Positions 1 to 9,064 are shown, numbered from the stretch's first letter. The stretch: DNA of 64,000 nt from Tianweitania aestuarii (GCF_018457165.1 NZ_JAFMNX010000001.1:558001-622000), one strand, 5' to 3'. The notes: a model not told the origin generated them from the sequence alone. Numbers and translations: made by a program.

Positions 1-2
1 CG

Positions 3-695
3 GTAATCGGGGTCGGCGGCGGAATGGTGTCGCTGTCTTTCGGTGCCTTCTGGGGTGCAGCACTCGCCTTCGGTCTGGTTGCGCTTCTGGCGAAGGCGGC
101 CGGCGGTGGTGTGAGCGCGCAGGGCACAGGCCAGATCATCCTTGCAGGCATTGCCGGATCGCAGCTCTTCAACGCGCTGACCTCCTTCATCATCACGCGC
201 TCGGCCAATGCCGAACAAGCCCGCGGCATCATGTTCTGGCTGCTCGGGAATCTGAGCGGCGTGCGCTGGGACGATGTCTGGCTTGCGGTGCCGGTCGCCC
301 TTGGCGGCGTCATAGTCTGCATCTGGCACATGCGCGCGCTTGATGCCTTTGCCTTTGGTGCGGAATCCGCCGCGTCGCTCGGCATCCCCGTGCGCCGCGT
401 GCAGGTGGTGCTGATCGCGATGACCGCGCTGATGACGGCTGTGATGGTCAGCCTCGTCGGCTCGATCGGCTTTGTTGGTCTCGTTATTCCGCACGCCGCC
501 CGCTTCCTCGTCGGTGTCCGCCATGGCCGCCTCCTGCCGGTCACCGCCTTGACTGGCGCCGTGTTTCTCGTGATCGCCGACATCGTCTCGCGCACCGCCA
601 TTCCCGGTCAGGTTGTGCCGATCGGCGTCATTACAGCGCTAGTGGGCGCACCGGGCTTTGCGCTCATCCTCATTCGCGGAAGAAGCATGCGATGA
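3..695 (+). CDS. FecCD-family ABC transporter permease (5'-truncated by window edge)
   Basis: Inner-membrane permease of an iron-siderophore, haem or cobalamin-type importer. The reading frame is open from base 3, so the true start lies before the window. About 230 residues are seen, corresponding to the C-terminal two thirds of a roughly 330-residue FecCD protein. Several hydrophobic segments alternate with short loops. The family-typical stretch GSIGFVGLVIPHAAR (around 496-500 in DNA terms, mid-protein) is the loop that contacts the ATPase. The stop overlaps the start of the ATPase gene (ATGA), so the two are translationally coupled. The substrate cannot be read from the sequence. Confidence 0.9.
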   Translation, partial: VIGVGGGMVSLSFGAFWGAALAFGLVALLAKAAGGGVSAQGTGQIILAGIAGSQLFNALTSFIITRSANAEQARGIMFWLLGNLSGVRWDDVWLAVPVALGGVIVCIWHMRALDAFAFGAESAASLGIPVRRVQVVLIAMTALMTAVMVSLVGSIGFVGLVIPHAARFLVGVRHGRLLPVTALTGAVFLVIADIVSRTAIPGQVVPIGVITALVGAPGFALILIRGRSMR

Positions 696-1498
696 TGCTG
701 CGTGCTGAAAATCTTGGCTGGACCGTGCGCAACACGGCCATCGTCAGCGAGGTCAGCCTGAGCGTGCGGGAAGGGGAGATGCTTGGCATTCTCGGTCCAA
801 ACGGCTCCGGCAAATCGACGCTGATGAAGATGCTGGCCGGCATTCTGGCGCCATCATCCGGCACGGTGACGCTAAAGGGGCAACCCATGGCCGCCATGCC
901 ACGTCGCGCGATCGCGCAGATCCTCGCGCTGGTTGAGCAGCATGCCGGCACGGCCGAGCGCATCACCGTTCAGGATGCCGTCGAACTCGGCCGCACGCCC
1001 TGGCTGTCGGCGATCGAGCCTTGGTCGCCGCGCGACAATGCCATCGTTGCCCAGGCACTCGCTGATGTCGACATGGCCGGCATGACCAGGCGCCATTGGC
1101 ACACGCTGTCGGGGGGCGAGCAGCAGCGCGTGCATCTCGCCCGTGCGCTGGCGCAGCAACCGACCATCCTGCTCCTCGACGAGCCCACCAACCATCTCGA
1201 CATCGAGCATCAGCTGGCGATCCTCGGCCTGGTGCGCGCGCTGCCGATCACCACCGTGGTTGCTTTGCATGACCTCAATCAGGCGATGAATTGCGACCGT
1301 GTCGCGGTGCTGGACGGCGGCCGTCTCGTTCAGATCGGCCCGCCCGCCGAAGTGCTGACGGCGCAGATCATGCGCGACGTCTTCAATGTCCGCGCGAGCT
1401 TTCTCGTTGATCCCGAAGACGGCAGCCGCGTCATCCGCTTCCAGCCGCTTGGGCTACCGGCGGCCAACACGACACTCATCAAGGAGGAGCATTCATGA
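692..1498 (+). CDS. FecE/HmuV-like ABC transporter ATP-binding protein
   Basis: Cytoplasmic ATPase that powers the preceding FecCD permease. The 268-residue length fits the family. Walker A GPNGSGKS lies at about residues 34-41, the signature LSGGEQQR near 135, Walker B ILLLDEP near 155, and the switch histidine in ALHDLNQ near 190. The start ATG overlaps the permease stop by four bases, and its own stop overlaps the pseudoazurin start by four bases, so the three genes form one coupled operon. Typical substrates of the family are ferric siderophores, haem or cobalamin; which one applies here is unknown. Confidence 0.92.
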   Translation: MMLRAENLGWTVRNTAIVSEVSLSVREGEMLGILGPNGSGKSTLMKMLAGILAPSSGTVTLKGQPMAAMPRRAIAQILALVEQHAGTAERITVQDAVELGRTPWLSAIEPWSPRDNAIVAQALADVDMAGMTRRHWHTLSGGEQQRVHLARALAQQPTILLLDEPTNHLDIEHQLAILGLVRALPITTVVALHDLNQAMNCDRVAVLDGGRLVQIGPPAEVLTAQIMRDVFNVRASFLVDPEDGSRVIRFQPLGLPAANTTLIKEEHS

Positions 1499-1935
1499 TC
1501 CGCACTGCACTTGCCGCAGTTCTGCTTTGCAGCCTGTCCAGCCTCGCTTGGGCCGATACGCATGAAGTGAAGATGCTCAACCGCGGTCCAAACGGCCCGA
1601 TGGATTATGATCCGGCCTATCTCGTGGTGAAGCCGGGTGACACCGTGAAGTTCCTGCCGACCGTAAAGGGTCACAACGTCGCGACGATCGACGGCTTCAT
1701 CCCGGAAGGCGCGGAGCCGTTCCTCAGCAAGATCAACCAGGAATTCGAGGTCACGCTCGAAGAGGAAGGCACCTACGGCGTGAAGTGCTCGCCGCATTTC
1801 GACATGGGCATGGTGATGCTGATCCAGGTCGGCGAAAGGAAGGCCGAAGAGGTCAAGCTGCCCGAGAAGCTGCCGCCGAGCGCCCGCAAGCGCTTCACCA
1901 AGATCATCGAAACCGCAAAGCAGGCCGGGCTCTGA
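1495..1935 (+). CDS. Pseudoazurin (type 1 blue copper protein)
   Basis: Small periplasmic copper electron carrier, known in denitrifiers and methylotrophs as a donor to nitrite or nitrous oxide reductase and as an acceptor from amine dehydrogenases. Residues 1-20 form a Sec signal peptide ending AWA. The copper ligands are visible: His60, Cys98, His101 and Met106, which become 40, 78, 81 and 86 in mature numbering, the pseudoazurin positions. The 146-residue length is normal. Unusually, it is translationally coupled (ATGA) to a FecE-type ATPase rather than lying near respiratory genes. No nitrite or nitrous oxide reductase is present in the window. Confidence 0.93.
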   Translation: MIRTALAAVLLCSLSSLAWADTHEVKMLNRGPNGPMDYDPAYLVVKPGDTVKFLPTVKGHNVATIDGFIPEGAEPFLSKINQEFEVTLEEEGTYGVKCSPHFDMGMVMLIQVGERKAEEVKLPEKLPPSARKRFTKIIETAKQAGL

Positions 1936-1936
1936 C

Positions 1937-2617
1937 ATGACCCGCGTTGCCCCACAAACCGCCAAAGCCATGTCCGAACACTGGACGGCGCGCGCCCATC
2001 GTTTCGACGGTGCGGCGTCGCACCTCAAGCAATTCGACACCTGGCTGAACCTGTTCAGGCAGGCACTCGGCGAGAAAAAACTGGACGTGGTCGACCTCGG
2101 CACCGGCACGGGTGCCTGCGCGCTTCTTTGCGCCACGCTCGGCCACCGCGTCACGGCCGTGGATGGCGCCTCCGGCATGCTGGATTACGCCCGCGCCCAA
2201 GCCAAGGAACGCGGCCTCGACATTCGCTTCATCGAAAACACGATGGACGACGCCGACCTGCCTGACGCCTGCGCCGACATCGTCACCATCCGCAACGTGT
2301 TGTGGACGCTGGAACAGCCCGAACAAACGCTGCGCCTCGCTCACCGTCTGCTGCGCCCCGGTGGCCGCATTCTTGTATCAGACGGCCTTTGGCGCACCAG
2401 CCCGAACACCAGCGCCGACGCCTTCGGCGCCGAACTGCCCTTCGTCAACGGCCTCTCCGAAACCGAAGCCCGCGCCATGCTCGACCGCGCCGGCTTCGGC
2501 GACATCACCGCGTGGCAGCATCTTCTGCCGAATGATCTCTACGGCACGATGTACGATCCCGGCGCGCAGGAGATGATCCGTTTCTTCGTGCTGACGGCCC
2601 GGCAAAGGACCGCCTAG
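1937..2617 (+). CDS. Class I SAM-dependent methyltransferase
   Basis: A 226-residue methyltransferase of the UbiE/Methyltransf_11 type. The SAM-binding glycine motif VDLGTGTGA is near residues 54-62, an acidic residue ends strand 2 (VTAVDGAS), and motif IV/post-motif RPGGRILVSDG is near 141-151. The start lies one base after the pseudoazurin stop, so it belongs to the same operon. The substrate is unknown. Its fixed place behind a metal-chelate transporter suggests modification of an imported or exported small molecule, but that is inference. Confidence 0.85.
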   Translation: MTRVAPQTAKAMSEHWTARAHRFDGAASHLKQFDTWLNLFRQALGEKKLDVVDLGTGTGACALLCATLGHRVTAVDGASGMLDYARAQAKERGLDIRFIENTMDDADLPDACADIVTIRNVLWTLEQPEQTLRLAHRLLRPGGRILVSDGLWRTSPNTSADAFGAELPFVNGLSETEARAMLDRAGFGDITAWQHLLPNDLYGTMYDPGAQEMIRFFVLTARQRTA

Positions 2618-2664
2618 GCGGTCAACCGGCCTATCCACGCGCCCCTGAAAAGCGGCGGAGACGG

Positions 2665-3903
2665 TCAGGCATCCTCCGCCACGCCGCAGACGTTCAGGAT
2701 CGTCAGCATGTAGACCTTGATCATGTCGATGTAGTCGACGATGTCGACGCGCTCGTCCGGCATGGTGTTGTAGCGTCCGCCGCAGCCGCAAACGATGCCT
2801 TCCATGCCGCCGAGCTCGTAGAGATGGCCGGCATCCGAGCCATAGAAGCGAGTCGGCGTGATCGCACCAGTCGGCTGATCCTCGCCACGGACTTCCCTAT
2901 AGGCTGCATTGATGGCCGCAACGATCGGACTGTCGCGCCGCACCTCATAGGCCGGCATCAGCGAAAGGCCTTTTTCCTCCATCGTGTCCATGGAAATGAG
3001 CTTGGTCTTCAAACCGGGAAAGCGGTCCCGCAGCGCGGTCAGTTCTGCTTCCATGTCGGCAAGAACGCCTTCGCGGCTCTGGCCGGGCGCGTAACGCGCG
3101 GAACCCTTGAGCACGCAGAAGTCGGCAACCTGGGGAGGGCGCCATTCTTCGAGCTCACGGCCCAGCGCCGACTTGAACACGCCGACATGGCAGCGGTTGA
3201 CGGAAGCATGTTCGTCGCTGAGCGCACCCGAAAACGTCATCGCATTCAGGCGAGGTACCAGATCGCAGCCGGCCACCAGCGCGTCCACGGATTGCTCGCG
3301 CTTGGAAAGATGGCGGGTGTCGCCCGTCAGCTCGATCTGGAACTTGAGGGCGGCCGCATGCATCGTCACGGCAACGAGGTCGCTCGGCTCGCAATTGACG
3401 AAATAGTCCGCCTTGAGACCCTCGTGCAGAAGCGCTTCGGTGCCCACGCCACCCTGCAATTCGCCGACCACATAGGTCAGGATCACGTCGCCCTTCAGCT
3501 TGACCCCGGCTTCCTTCAGCGTCTTTACAGCGCAGAAATAGGCTGCGTCCGAGGCCTTCATGTTGGACACGCCGATGCCGTAGATGAATTTATCATCGAC
3601 CAGGCCGCCCCAGGGATCGACCGTCCAGCCTTCCGTTACCGGATTGGTGTCGAGATGCCCGTTGAAGATCAGGCTCTTGCCGGTGCCGTCACCCCGAAAT
3701 GTGCCGACGCCGTTGCAGCGACCCTTCTCGCCGAAGGGACGGACCTCCGCATCGAGGCCGATCGCCTTCATCTCCTCGACCATTCGGTTCACGAGGATCG
3801 TTTCGCCCTCCGTTTCCGAATAGGTCTTGTGCTTCACCATCATCGACACGAAGTCGAGGCACGCTTTTTCATCGACGCGGTCGAGAAGCGCTTTACGGTC
3901 CAT
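2665..3903 (-). CDS. M20-family amidohydrolase with degenerate metal site
   Basis: A 412-residue member of the ArgE/DapE/carboxypeptidase family. The fold is clear: NGHLDTN contains the first metal-ligand histidine, and CEPSDL the glutamate before proline. Three other usual ligands are replaced: GVSNMKAS has Asn where the bridging Asp of DMK should be, GELQGG lacks the second Glu of the catalytic EE pair, and YNTMPDER has Asn at the usual C-terminal His. A good ribosome binding site (AAGGAGAT) precedes the ATG. It is last in the minus-strand peptide-importer operon, about 50 bases after the ATPase. Either it uses a modified metal site or it is not a hydrolase. Confidence 0.85.
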   Translation of the reverse strand: MDRKALLDRVDEKACLDFVSMMVKHKTYSETEGETILVNRMVEEMKAIGLDAEVRPFGEKGRCNGVGTFRGDGTGKSLIFNGHLDTNPVTEGWTVDPWGGLVDDKFIYGIGVSNMKASDAAYFCAVKTLKEAGVKLKGDVILTYVVGELQGGVGTEALLHEGLKADYFVNCEPSDLVAVTMHAAALKFQIELTGDTRHLSKREQSVDALVAGCDLVPRLNAMTFSGALSDEHASVNRCHVGVFKSALGRELEEWRPPQVADFCVLKGSARYAPGQSREGVLADMEAELTALRDRFPGLKTKLISMDTMEEKGLSLMPAYEVRRDSPIVAAINAAYREVRGEDQPTGAITPTRFYGSDAGHLYELGGMEGIVCGCGGRYNTMPDERVDIVDYIDMIKVYMLTILNVCGVAEDA

Positions 3904-3952
3904 GATGATCTCCTTGAAAGAGAGAAAAGGCTGATGCTTCAGCCTGGAATGG

Positions 3953-5605
3953 TCAGGAAAGGGTGGGTTGTGCGCGCTGCGTGGAGGCCGGCGGCGTAAC
4001 GGCCGCCAGAAGCTCGCGCGTGTAAGGCTTGCGGTCGGGATCGGCGATCGCCGAAGCCGGCGCCACCTCGATCAGGTCGCCGCGATACATCACGGCGATG
4101 CGATGGGCGATCTGGCGCACGAGGTTGATGTCATGCGTGATGAAGACATAGGTCGCGCCTGTTTCGCGATGCAACTCCATCAACAGCTCGATCACAGAAG
4201 CCTGCACGGAGACATCGAGCGCCGAGGTGATCTCGTCGCAGATCACCAGCCGAGGGTTCGACAGGAAAGCGCGCGCAATCGCGATGCGCTGCTTTTCACC
4301 GCCCGATAGCTGGTGCGGGTAACGGTCGATGGTGCTCGCCGGTAGCCGGACGCGTTCCAGCATCGCGACGATCCGGTCCCGCGTCGTGCCGGCATCCTTG
4401 TTGCCGTAAAGCTTGATCGGACGCGCAAGGATCTCCGAGATCTTCTGGCGCGGGTTCAGCGATGCGTCGGGATGCTGGAAGATGATCTGCACGTCACGGC
4501 GATAGGAGCGGTTCATGTCGGACAGCCCCCGCAAAGGGCGGCCATCGAACTCGATCAACCCTTCAAAAGCGTTGAGCCCCGTCATCGCCTTGGCAAGCGT
4601 CGACTTGCCCGAACCGCTTTCGCCGACAATGCCAAGCACCTCGCCCGGCTGAATGTCGAGCGTGATCGAGCGGTTGCCCGCCACTCGCTGAAAGTCGCGC
4701 CGCAAAAGCGTGTCGAGCAGCCCCTTGCGACCGTAATGAACCGAAACATCCCTGATGCGCACGAGCGGCGGCGCCGTTGTTCCAACAGGTGCCTCGACCA
4801 GCGGCTTTTCGGGATGCGGAACGGCGTCGATCAGCGCACGGGTATAGGGATGAGCAGGCGCGCGGAACAGTGCAGCCGTTTCGCCTTCTTCCACGATCGT
4901 GCCTTTTTCCAGCACGGCAACCCGGCGGGCCGTTTGCGACAGCAGCGCCAGATCGTGGGAGATGTAGAGCGAGGCGACGCCGGTTTCGGCCTGCAGCGCA
5001 CCGAACAGATCGAGGATCTGGCGGGCCGTAATGACATCGAGCGCGGTGGTCGGTTCGTCGAAGATGATCAGTTCGGGATTGCAGGCAAAGGCGGTGGTAA
5101 TCACAACGCGCTGCTTTTCGCCGCCCGACACTTCATGGGGAAAGCGTCGCATCATTTCGGCAGGCGTCTTCAAGCCGACATGCGCCAGCCGCGCTTCCCC
5201 TTCGCGCCAGGCCTGGTCCTTGCTCAAGCCTTGATGTCGGATCAGCACCTCGGCCAGCTGCTCGCCGAGCCGCAGCGTCGGATTGAGCGAGGTCGCCGGA
5301 TCCTGAAACACCATCGAGATGCGCCGGCCGCGAATATCGGCCATGGCGCGCTGGCTTTGCGCACGCAGATCGGTCTCGCCGAGCCGGATCTCGCCGGCGT
5401 TTTCTTCGGCATTGCCGGGAAGATAGCGCATGATGGCGCTGGCAAGGCTCGATTTGCCCGAGCCGCTTTCGCCCACCAGTCCGACGATCTCGCCGCGATG
5501 AACAGTGAGATCGATGCCTTTCAGCACCTCGATTTTGCCGGCGGGAACCCTGTAAGCCAGCGAATAATCGCGGATCGTCAGAACGGGCGTGTTGTCTGAG
5601 GTCAT
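3953..5605 (-). CDS. Peptide ABC transporter, fused double ATPase (DppD-DppF type)
   Basis: Single polypeptide of about 550 residues carrying two nucleotide-binding domains, equivalent to DppD and DppF joined. The first domain has GESGSGKSS, SGGEKQR and LIIFDEPTTALD. The second has GESGSGKST, SGGEKQR and LVICDEITSALD. The oligopeptide-family C-terminal segments (AHPYTRALI and RKPYTREL) follow each. I place the start at the ATG at 5605 because GAGGAGG lies just upstream; a start 11 codons further up would overlap the preceding gene. Ten bases separate it from the permease stop. Note the second domain reads DEIT rather than DEPT. Confidence 0.92.
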   Translation of the reverse strand: MTSDNTPVLTIRDYSLAYRVPAGKIEVLKGIDLTVHRGEIVGLVGESGSGKSSLASAIMRYLPGNAEENAGEIRLGETDLRAQSQRAMADIRGRRISMVFQDPATSLNPTLRLGEQLAEVLIRHQGLSKDQAWREGEARLAHVGLKTPAEMMRRFPHEVSGGEKQRVVITTAFACNPELIIFDEPTTALDVITARQILDLFGALQAETGVASLYISHDLALLSQTARRVAVLEKGTIVEEGETAALFRAPAHPYTRALIDAVPHPEKPLVEAPVGTTAPPLVRIRDVSVHYGRKGLLDTLLRRDFQRVAGNRSITLDIQPGEVLGIVGESGSGKSTLAKAMTGLNAFEGLIEFDGRPLRGLSDMNRSYRRDVQIIFQHPDASLNPRQKISEILARPIKLYGNKDAGTTRDRIVAMLERVRLPASTIDRYPHQLSGGEKQRIAIARAFLSNPRLVICDEITSALDVSVQASVIELLMELHRETGATYVFITHDINLVRQIAHRIAVMYRGDLIEVAPASAIADPDRKPYTRELLAAVTPPASTQRAQPTLS

Positions 5606-5615
5606 GATGTCCTCC

Positions 5616-6440
5616 TCAGGTCCGGGGATTGAGGGCATCGCGCAGCCCGTCGCCCAGGAGGTTGAAGCCGATCGCCGTCAGCGCGATCGCAGCACTCGGC
5701 CAAAGCAGGATCCAGTAGGAACGGTGGAGGAACTGCCGGGCTTCCGACACCATCAGCCCCCAGTCGCTCGCGGGCGGCTGCGCGCCGAGGCCGAGAAAGG
5801 AAAGGGTGGCGAACAGCATGACGGCAAACGACACGCGGATCGTCATCTCCACCACGATCGGCGCAATGACGTTGGGCAGCATTTCGCGCAACACGATATA
5901 AGCGGCGCCCTCGCCACGCGCGACGGCGGCGCTGACATAATCCTGCTTGCGCACGGTCAGAGCAACCGAGCGGCTGATGCGTGCCATGCTGGGAACGAAA
6001 GCAATTGCGATGGCCAGCAGCGCATTGGCGGAGTTGGAGCCGAGCAGCGACACAACCAGCAGCGCCAGAAGCAGGGACGGTATCGCCATCACGGCGTCCA
6101 CCGTGCGCATGATGAACTCATCCGCCCGACCACCGAGATAGGCCGAGCCGGTGCCGAGGATCGCGCCGCCGAGCGTGCCGATAAAGGTCGCGAGAACCGC
6201 CATCACCACGGTCGAGCGCGCACCATCGAGCAGGCGGCTCAGGATGTCGCGGCCATACTGGTCCGTGCCCAGCCAATGCGCGGCCGACGGTGCCTTGTAG
6301 CGCGCCAGCGCCTGCATGTCGTTGGGGCCATACGGCGTTACCCAGCTGCCGGCCACGACGGCAAGGAGGATCAGACCAACGATCAGGCAACCCAGCAGTC
6401 CCTGCGGTGTCCTGAACAGACGGCGCAGAAAATCAGTCAT
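5616..6440 (-). CDS. Peptide ABC transporter permease (DppC type)
   Basis: Inner-membrane permease of the dipeptide/oligopeptide/nickel importer family, about 274 residues. It has an N-terminal membrane helix (LLGCLIVGLILLAVVAG), the DppC-type DILSRLLDGARST loop, and the EAA-like ATPase-contact segment ARGEGAAYIVLREMLPN. The ATG at 6440 is chosen because it overlaps the upstream permease stop by eight bases and follows AAGAGGA; an upstream in-frame ATG would extend it by nine residues. It works with the DppB-type permease encoded just before it. Confidence 0.92.
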   Translation of the reverse strand: MTDFLRRLFRTPQGLLGCLIVGLILLAVVAGSWVTPYGPNDMQALARYKAPSAAHWLGTDQYGRDILSRLLDGARSTVVMAVLATFIGTLGGAILGTGSAYLGGRADEFIMRTVDAVMAIPSLLLALLVVSLLGSNSANALLAIAIAFVPSMARISRSVALTVRKQDYVSAAVARGEGAAYIVLREMLPNVIAPIVVEMTIRVSFAVMLFATLSFLGLGAQPPASDWGLMVSEARQFLHRSYWILLWPSAAIALTAIGFNLLGDGLRDALNPRT

Positions 6441-7380
6441 ACTGGATCCTCTTGTCGAGCCACGCATAGGTCACGTCGGCGATGAAGTTCACAACCGCAT
6501 AGGTGGTCGCCATGATCATCACGCCGGCCTGGATCACCGGCAGATCGCGCGCCTGAATGGCCGACATCAGCGAGCGGCCGATCCCCGGAATGGAAAAGAT
6601 TTCCTCCACCACGATCACGCCGCCGAGCAGATAGCCGACATCGAGCGCAACAATGGTGATGGTGGGAAGAAGCGCATTGCGCAGTCCGTGCCGGAACAGA
6701 ACGCGGCGCGGGGTCAAACCCTTGAGGCGGGCGGCGCGGATGTAATCGGTGTGCATGACGTCAACGAGTTCGGAGCGCACCATGCGCGACACATGCGCGA
6801 TCATCATCACGGAAACCACGATCACGGGCAGGATCAGCCGTTCCAGACCGCCCCAGAAGTCCTGCGTCAGCGGCACATAGCCGGCCGGCGGCAAAAGCTT
6901 CCACCAGTCGGCAACGAGCACCACAGCCAGGGTGGCGGTCACGAATTCCGGCAGCGACACGCCGATATAGGAAATGAAGCTGACGCTCAGATCCGCAAAC
7001 TTGCCGCGCCGCACCGCCGCGATGATACCCATCGGGATCGCCAGAAGCAGCATGAAAACCAGTGCGAAGGCTGCAAGCGTCAGCGAGGTACCGAGTGCCG
7101 AAAACAGCGCCGGCCCGACCGGCTGCCCGGTGCGCAAGGACGTGCCGAAGTCACCCTGAAGCACGCCGCCGGCCCAATGGAGATATTGCAGCCAGATGGG
7201 ATCGTTCAAACCCATCTGCTGGCGCAGAGCCTCCAGCGCGTCCGCCGTGGCATTCTCACCCAGCATCATCACCGCCGCATCGGCCGGCAGGATCTGGGTG
7301 ATGGCGAACACCAGCAGGGAAACAACGACAAGCGTGTAGAAGATCAGCGCGATGCGCTTGAGAATATAGCTTGCTGACAC
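6433..7380 (-). CDS. Peptide ABC transporter permease (DppB type)
   Basis: 315-residue inner-membrane permease. The N-terminal helix is followed by the DppB-type periplasmic segment (LRQQMGLNDPIWLQYLHW, then GDFGTSLRTGQPV). The ATPase-contact loop is RAARLKGLTPRRVLFRHGLRNA, and the C-terminal segment EEIFSIPGIGRSL is typical. It lies 107 bases after the binding-protein gene, a gap that holds two strong hairpins, and overlaps the DppC-type gene by eight bases. Confidence 0.93.
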   Translation of the reverse strand: MSASYILKRIALIFYTLVVVSLLVFAITQILPADAAVMMLGENATADALEALRQQMGLNDPIWLQYLHWAGGVLQGDFGTSLRTGQPVGPALFSALGTSLTLAAFALVFMLLLAIPMGIIAAVRRGKFADLSVSFISYIGVSLPEFVTATLAVVLVADWWKLLPPAGYVPLTQDFWGGLERLILPVIVVSVMMIAHVSRMVRSELVDVMHTDYIRAARLKGLTPRRVLFRHGLRNALLPTITIVALDVGYLLGGVIVVEEIFSIPGIGRSLMSAIQARDLPVIQAGVMIMATTYAVVNFIADVTYAWLDKRIQYD

Positions 7381-7405
7381 GGCGGTTCAGATCCTGTGAG
7401 CGCAA

Positions 7406-7479
7406 CCGGCCCGTTCCAATGAACGGGTCGGCGCGTCATGAAAACAGCCGGTCCGGATGCGAGGAGCAGTCCGGACCGG
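7406..7479 (-). promoter_or_regulatory. Two tandem intercistronic hairpins
   Basis: Two strong inverted repeats lie between the binding-protein stop and the DppB start. The first pairs 7406-7416 with 7421-7431 around a CAAT loop, with one wobble pair. The second pairs 7448-7457 with 7470-7479 perfectly. No clear U-tract follows. Such structures commonly protect the upstream binding-protein mRNA or reduce read-through into permease genes; that role is inferred. Confidence 0.6.
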
Positions 7480-7487
7480 AACAGGGC

Positions 7488-9047
7488 TCAGCCCTTGCGG
7501 GTCGGCGCTTCGGTGTTCAGCCAGGCGTAATCGAGCCGGAACACGGAAGCGCGCGGATGGATCTGGTAATCCTGAACCCAGCTGCGCTTGGCGCCGAGCA
7601 CGTCGAAGAAGGCTGGAATGAGCGAGGGCACCTCGTCATGCATCAGCTGCTGCGCCTGCGTGTAAAGCTCGGTGCGCTCGGCCGGATCGGCAACCGCGCG
7701 CGCCTTCGCCACGAGATCGTCGAACGTCTTGTTGTTCCACCGCGTTTCGTTCCAGGCCGCGTCGGAAGTGAACAACAGCTTCAGGATGCCATCCGGCGTC
7801 GGCTGCATGTTGTAGAAGCCGACATAGAAGGCGCCCTTGGTCCATACCTGATCGAGATAGGTGGCGTGCGGCATCGTGTTGACGTTGATCGTGATGCCCG
7901 CTTCCTTCGCCATTTCCTTCAAGGCGACGGCAAGCTGCGTGCGAATGGCCGGGCGATCCGAGGCAACCAGTTCCGCAGTGAAACCATCGGGGAAGCCTGC
8001 TTCGGCCAGAAGCTTCTTGGCTTCCTCGATGTTCTTTTCGCGCTGCGGCAAAGCCTTGAAGAACGGATAGGATTCATTCAGCGGCGTGTCGTTGCCCTTC
8101 GTGCCGAAGCCTTCAGTCATGAAGTCGACCATGGCATCGCGGTCGATGGTCAGAGCCAGCGCCTTGCGCACGCGCACGTCGTTGAATGGCGCGATATCCG
8201 TGCCGAAGTTCACGTTGCAGAACTGACCGGATGCCGCCCGCAGCGTATCGATGCCGTCCTGGCCCTCAAGACGCATGAAATCGTTCGGTGCGACCGTCGA
8301 CACCATGTCGATGTCGCCTGAAATCAGCGAGGAGATCTGCGCGCCGAGATCGGGGAAGACATGCAGTTCGATGCGGTCGAGATAAGGACGCTCCGGATCA
8401 TAGAAGTCCGGGTTGCGCTCCACCACCAGCAGGCGATCCGGCTCATAGGACACCAGCTTGAACGGACCTGTGCCGACAGCCTTGCTGCGCAGGCTCTGGA
8501 AGTCGCTGGAAATCACCGCGGCTGGAATGATGCGGGCATTGTTGTAGCTCAGCGCCACCGGTAGATCGGCATAAGGCGTCGACAGGGTGAAGCGCACCGT
8601 CGTGTCGTCGACCGCCTCGATCTTGTCGATCGGTCCGACATTGTTGCGCGCGGGTGAAGCCATTTCGGGGTTCAGGATGGCCTCGAAGCTCGCAACCGCA
8701 TCGGCTGCCGTGCAGGGCGATCCGTCATGGAACTTGACGCCTTCGCGCAAGGTGAAGGTCCATTCCGTCAGATCGTCGTTGGACTCCCAGCTTGTCGCCA
8801 GATCCGGCTCGGGCTGCATGTTGACGCCGAGACGCGTCAAACCGGAATAAAGCAGTTCAACGGCGAGATATTCCGGGTTCACGCGCGTCAGAAGCGGATG
8901 AATGACGCTGATCGCCTGATCAACGGCAACGCGCAGCGTGCCGCCGGCTTCCGCCTTGGTCTGGGCGAAGGCGAATTCGGGCAAGGCCAGGCTGAGTGCG
9001 GCCACGGCGGCACTGCTTCGAAGGAAGGCACGACGGCTGATCGACAT
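7488..9047 (-). CDS. Peptide ABC transporter substrate-binding protein (SBP family 5)
   Basis: Periplasmic solute receptor of about 519 residues for the DppBCDF-type importer. The start at 9047 is supported by AGGAG seven bases upstream; the open frame continues upstream but has no family similarity there. The N-terminus ISRRAFLRSS followed by a hydrophobic stretch and AFAQ is a twin-arginine signal. The family 5 features EWTFTLREGVKFHDG and AVGTGPFKL are clear, and the protein ends in a normal C-terminus. It is the second gene of the operon, 17 bases after the M20 gene. Confidence 0.93.
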   Translation of the reverse strand: MSISRRAFLRSSAAVAALSLALPEFAFAQTKAEAGGTLRVAVDQAISVIHPLLTRVNPEYLAVELLYSGLTRLGVNMQPEPDLATSWESNDDLTEWTFTLREGVKFHDGSPCTAADAVASFEAILNPEMASPARNNVGPIDKIEAVDDTTVRFTLSTPYADLPVALSYNNARIIPAAVISSDFQSLRSKAVGTGPFKLVSYEPDRLLVVERNPDFYDPERPYLDRIELHVFPDLGAQISSLISGDIDMVSTVAPNDFMRLEGQDGIDTLRAASGQFCNVNFGTDIAPFNDVRVRKALALTIDRDAMVDFMTEGFGTKGNDTPLNESYPFFKALPQREKNIEEAKKLLAEAGFPDGFTAELVASDRPAIRTQLAVALKEMAKEAGITINVNTMPHATYLDQVWTKGAFYVGFYNMQPTPDGILKLLFTSDAAWNETRWNNKTFDDLVAKARAVADPAERTELYTQAQQLMHDEVPSLIPAFFDVLGAKRSWVQDYQIHPRASVFRLDYAWLNTEAPTRKG

Positions 9048-9064
9048 GTTGCGGCTCCTGAGGG

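Noticed and set aside
2824-3999. 391-codon plus-strand frame opposite the M20 gene
   Set aside because: Shadow of the M20 gene, no domain, no ribosome binding site logic.
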